DNA of 7,173 nucleotides. It comes from JBJHAX01 sp050480705. Lineage in GTDB: Bacteria > Actinomycetota > Nitriliruptoria > Nitriliruptorales > Nitriliruptoraceae. Positions 5,778 through 7,173 of the stretch are shown piece after piece. Where the stretch lies: positions 1-7,173 of the forward strand of contig JBJHAX010000080.1 of assembly GCA_050480705.1 (NCBI GenBank). Reading direction: 5' to 3'. The position numbers and the translations under genes were made by a program. Position 1 is the first letter of the stretch, and every line of letters begins with the position of its first letter. The notes below the pieces were generated by a model. The model saw only the letters and a list, made by a program, of their open reading frames with translations, made no database searches and was not told where the DNA came from.

Positions 5778-5823
5778 GGACCACCCGACTGTTGTACGTC
5801 CTGACGGCCGGACGTCGTGGTCC
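5778..5823 (+). other. Nested stem-loop in the tatD leader
   Basis: An outer stem GGACCAC (5778-5784) with GTGGTCC (5817-5823), 7 of 7 pairs, encloses an inner stem ACGTCC (5796-5801) with GGACGT (5810-5815), 6 of 6 pairs, with loop TGACGGCC. The inner and outer stems are separated by an 11-base bulge on the left and one base on the right. GC-rich DNA makes chance stems common, so an RNA function is only a possibility; it matches no riboswitch family I recognise. Confidence 0.35.
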
Positions 5824-5917
5824 ACTGCATCCGTCCCGCCGATGCTGGCCGTCGTTGTGCCGTGCCAGGTGTGCGGGGCGTCGATGTGACCGTCCGACCC
5901 GACCTGCCGAGTTCACC

Positions 5918-6685
5918 GTGACCTACGTCGATACCCACTGCCATCTGGACCATCACGAGCACCTGTCGGTTGCCGCACAGGTCGAGCGCGCCCGCGACGC
6001 GGACGTGCGCACCATGGTCACGGTCGGCACCGACCTCGCGTCCTCGGCACAGGCGGTCGCGGCTGCCCGCAAGTACGACGAGGTGTGGGCTGCCGTCGGT
6101 GTGCACCCGAACTCGGCGATGGAAGCCACCCCGCAGGTGCTCGCGGCACTCGACGAGCTCGCCGCTGACGACGTCGTCGTCGCGGTCGGCGAGACCGGCC
6201 TCGACAACTACCGCGACCACACCACCCCGCAGCAGCAGGAATCGGCGTTTCGTGCCCAGATCGACATCGCGCGTGCCCGCGACCGGACACTGGTCATCCA
6301 CTGCCGTGACGCCTGGCCGCGCTGCCTCGAGATCCTCGACGACCACGGCGCTCCCGACCGGGTCGTCATGCACTGCTACTCGGGCGACCTCGACGTGACC
6401 AAGCGGTGTGCGGCCGAAGGCTGGTTCTTGTCGTACGCCGGCAACGTCACCTTCCGAAACGCCGACGAGCTGCGCCTGTCGGCGGCGAGCACACCGCTGG
6501 AGCTGTTGCTCACCGAAACCGACTCGCCGTATCTCACGCCGCATCCGCACCGGGGTGAACCGAACGATCCGTCGTACGTGCCCCACACGCTGCGTGCGCT
6601 CGCTGAAGTCCAGGGGCGCGACGCCGACGAGGTTGCCGCCGCGGTCAGGGAGAACACTCGCAGAGCATTCGCCCTGCCCCGCTAG
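5918..6685 (+). CDS. tatD: TatD-family metal-dependent deoxyribonuclease
   Basis: TIM-barrel metallohydrolase, 255 residues, normal for the family; characterised members are Mg-dependent 3'-5' DNases or repair nucleases. All expected metal ligands and signatures are present: VDTHCHLD (4-11, His7 and His9), GVHP (61-64), GETGLDNYRD (91-100, Glu92), VIHCRDA (126-132, His128), MHCYSG (151-156, His152) and LLLTETDSPYLTP (196-208, Asp202). The start is the GTG at 5918, chosen because the family N-terminus MTYVDTHCHLD begins there; the Shine-Dalgarno is poor. The next gene begins 11 bases after the TAG stop, so the two are probably one transcript. The order tatD then rpf-like gene is conserved in Actinobacteria; metS, often just upstream of tatD there, is absent from this slot. 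Confidence 0.94.
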   Translation: MTYVDTHCHLDHHEHLSVAAQVERARDADVRTMVTVGTDLASSAQAVAAARKYDEVWAAVGVHPNSAMEATPQVLAALDELAADDVVVAVGETGLDNYRDHTTPQQQESAFRAQIDIARARDRTLVIHCRDAWPRCLEILDDHGAPDRVVMHCYSGDLDVTKRCAAEGWFLSYAGNVTFRNADELRLSAASTPLELLLTETDSPYLTPHPHRGEPNDPSYVPHTLRALAEVQGRDADEVAAAVRENTRRAFALPR

Positions 6686-6696
6686 ACTCCGCGACC

Positions 6697-7173
6697 ATGC
6701 CAGCGCATTCCTCCCCGGCGTCGGCAGCTTCCGCGGGGGCGACGGCCCCGGCCGTCGACGGCGACGCAGAATTCACCAGGCCGGTCCGCAGGGACGTTTC
6801 AGCCACCGGCCTTGATGAACGCGCCCCCGATCCGGCGGGCGACACGCGTCCCGACGCACCTGGCGACACCTCAAGCCATGCTCGTGGCGAGATGTCTGTC
6901 GACACGCTCGAGGCCGACCCGGCGATCGACGTCACCGACCTCGACGCTGTCATCGACGTCACACGCGCCGACGACGCGGACATCGACCTCACCGGCGACG
7001 ACGCCTCATCGCCTGCCCCCCGTCGCGACGCAACCCCGCCACCACGCCGCCTGCCCCGCCGCACGGCCGGTGTGGTGTGTTTGTTGGTGTTGGCGGGGTT
7101 GGGGTCGGTGTTGGCGGTGTCGTCGTCGCGGGTTGATGTGTTGGTGGATGGTGAGGTTGTGGGGGTGCGGACG
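6697..7173 (+). CDS. RpfB/YabE-like membrane-anchored protein, N-terminal part (3' end outside window)
   Basis: An open frame of 159 codons running off the window. Residues 1-122 are a Pro/Ala/Asp-rich, probably disordered cytosolic segment with three IDxT repeats (residues 77-80, 86-89, 96-99) and a basic patch RRLPRR just before the membrane segment. Residues about 124-143 (TAGVVCLLVLAGLGSVLAVS) form one transmembrane anchor. After it, SSRVDVLVDGEVVGVRT resembles the first strands of a DUF348 ubiquitin-like domain, as found in RpfB/YabE cell-wall proteins. Position directly after tatD supports this, because rpfB follows tatD in mycobacteria. Whether a G5 or a resuscitation-promoting-factor domain follows cannot be seen. 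The start at ATG 6697 lacks a clear Shine-Dalgarno, but the codon pattern from there is typical coding. Codon usage changes sharply from about 7066 onward. Confidence 0.72.
   Translation, partial: MPAHSSPASAASAGATAPAVDGDAEFTRPVRRDVSATGLDERAPDPAGDTRPDAPGDTSSHARGEMSVDTLEADPAIDVTDLDAVIDVTRADDADIDLTGDDASSPAPRRDATPPPRRLPRRTAGVVCLLVLAGLGSVLAVSSSRVDVLVDGEVVGVRT
7069..7173 (+). other. Strongly G/T-skewed coding segment
   Basis: In these 105 bases I count 57 G, 35 T, 9 C and 4 A, while the preceding part of the same gene is C-rich. It covers the membrane anchor and the beginning of the external domain and continues to the window edge. The G runs at 7095-7098 and 7101-7104 flanked by several GG doublets could form a two-layer G-quadruplex. 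Confidence 0.7.

Larger units (their letters stand above)
5640..5917 (+). other. Gene-free, structured leader region upstream of tatD
   Basis: 278 bases between the fic stop and the tatD start. The tatD frame is open back to 5705, but those residues (Cys/Arg-rich, no family similarity) do not look like protein, and TatD proteins begin at the VDTHCHLD strand. The region holds an extended -10 promoter, a terminator-like hairpin and a second nested stem-loop, described separately. No tRNA or recognisable riboswitch or T-box consensus was found. The predicted tatD 5' leader is about 177 bases. Confidence 0.55.

Noticed and set aside
5842..5889. A 15-codon open frame (MLAVVVPCQVCGASM) in the tatD leader, possibly a Cys-containing leader peptide
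   Set aside because: No ribosome binding site precedes it, and such short frames are expected by chance. Worth checking only if ribosome profiling shows a signal.
5705..5917. N-terminal extension of TatD by 71 residues
   Set aside because: The extension has no TatD similarity, contains the promoter and hairpin sequences, and the family starts at VDTHCHLD. GTG 5918 gives the normal length.
5636..6586. Minus-strand open frame of over 300 codons opposite tatD
   Set aside because: TatD motifs and all metal ligands lie on the plus strand; the minus-strand product has no recognisable domains and spans the promoter-hairpin region.

Overview
The window is very GC-rich, densely coded DNA with C or G at most third codon positions. 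It is most consistent with a chromosomal segment of a high-GC actinobacterium. The best phylogenetic clue is gene order on the right: rsmI, then tatD, then a gene starting like the RpfB/YabE (DUF348) family. In Mycobacterium and Streptomyces the same block reads rsmI - metS - tatD - rpfB - ksgA - ispE. I cannot place the organism below phylum.

Left part (1-1029, + strand): the end of an arsenic-type operon. An aquaporin-like channel cut by the window edge overlaps, by ATGA, a CX5R-type arsenate reductase. The likely logic is that ArsC reduces arsenate to arsenite and the channel lets arsenite leave the cell.

Middle (998-3343, - strand): three genes reading leftward, pcm (protein-L-isoaspartate O-methyltransferase), phoU, and a short soluble histidine kinase resembling the catalytic half of SenX3/PhoR. 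The kinase has no membrane segment, no PAS domain and no adjacent response regulator. Its 3' end overlaps arsC tail to tail by 32 bases.

Right part (3443-7173, + strand): rsmI (16S rRNA 2'-O-methyltransferase) diverges from pcm. It is followed by a Fic-domain protein whose gene and promoter region are visibly less GC-rich than the surroundings. Fic sits where metS is found in other Actinobacteria, so it looks like an acquired accessory gene. Then comes a structured, gene-free leader with an extended -10 promoter and a terminator-like hairpin directly at its predicted transcript start. This leads into tatD and, 11 bases later, a membrane-anchored RpfB/YabE-like protein that runs off the window. 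That last gene changes codon usage abruptly at its membrane segment.

No tRNA, rRNA, CRISPR array, insertion sequence or complete new multi-gene system is visible. The least ordinary items are the Fic gene in the metS slot, the leader upstream of tatD, the codon switch in the last gene, and the sensorless kinase beside PhoU. No gene-free stretch exceeds 300 bases; the two longest (4280-4493 and 5640-5917) are described.
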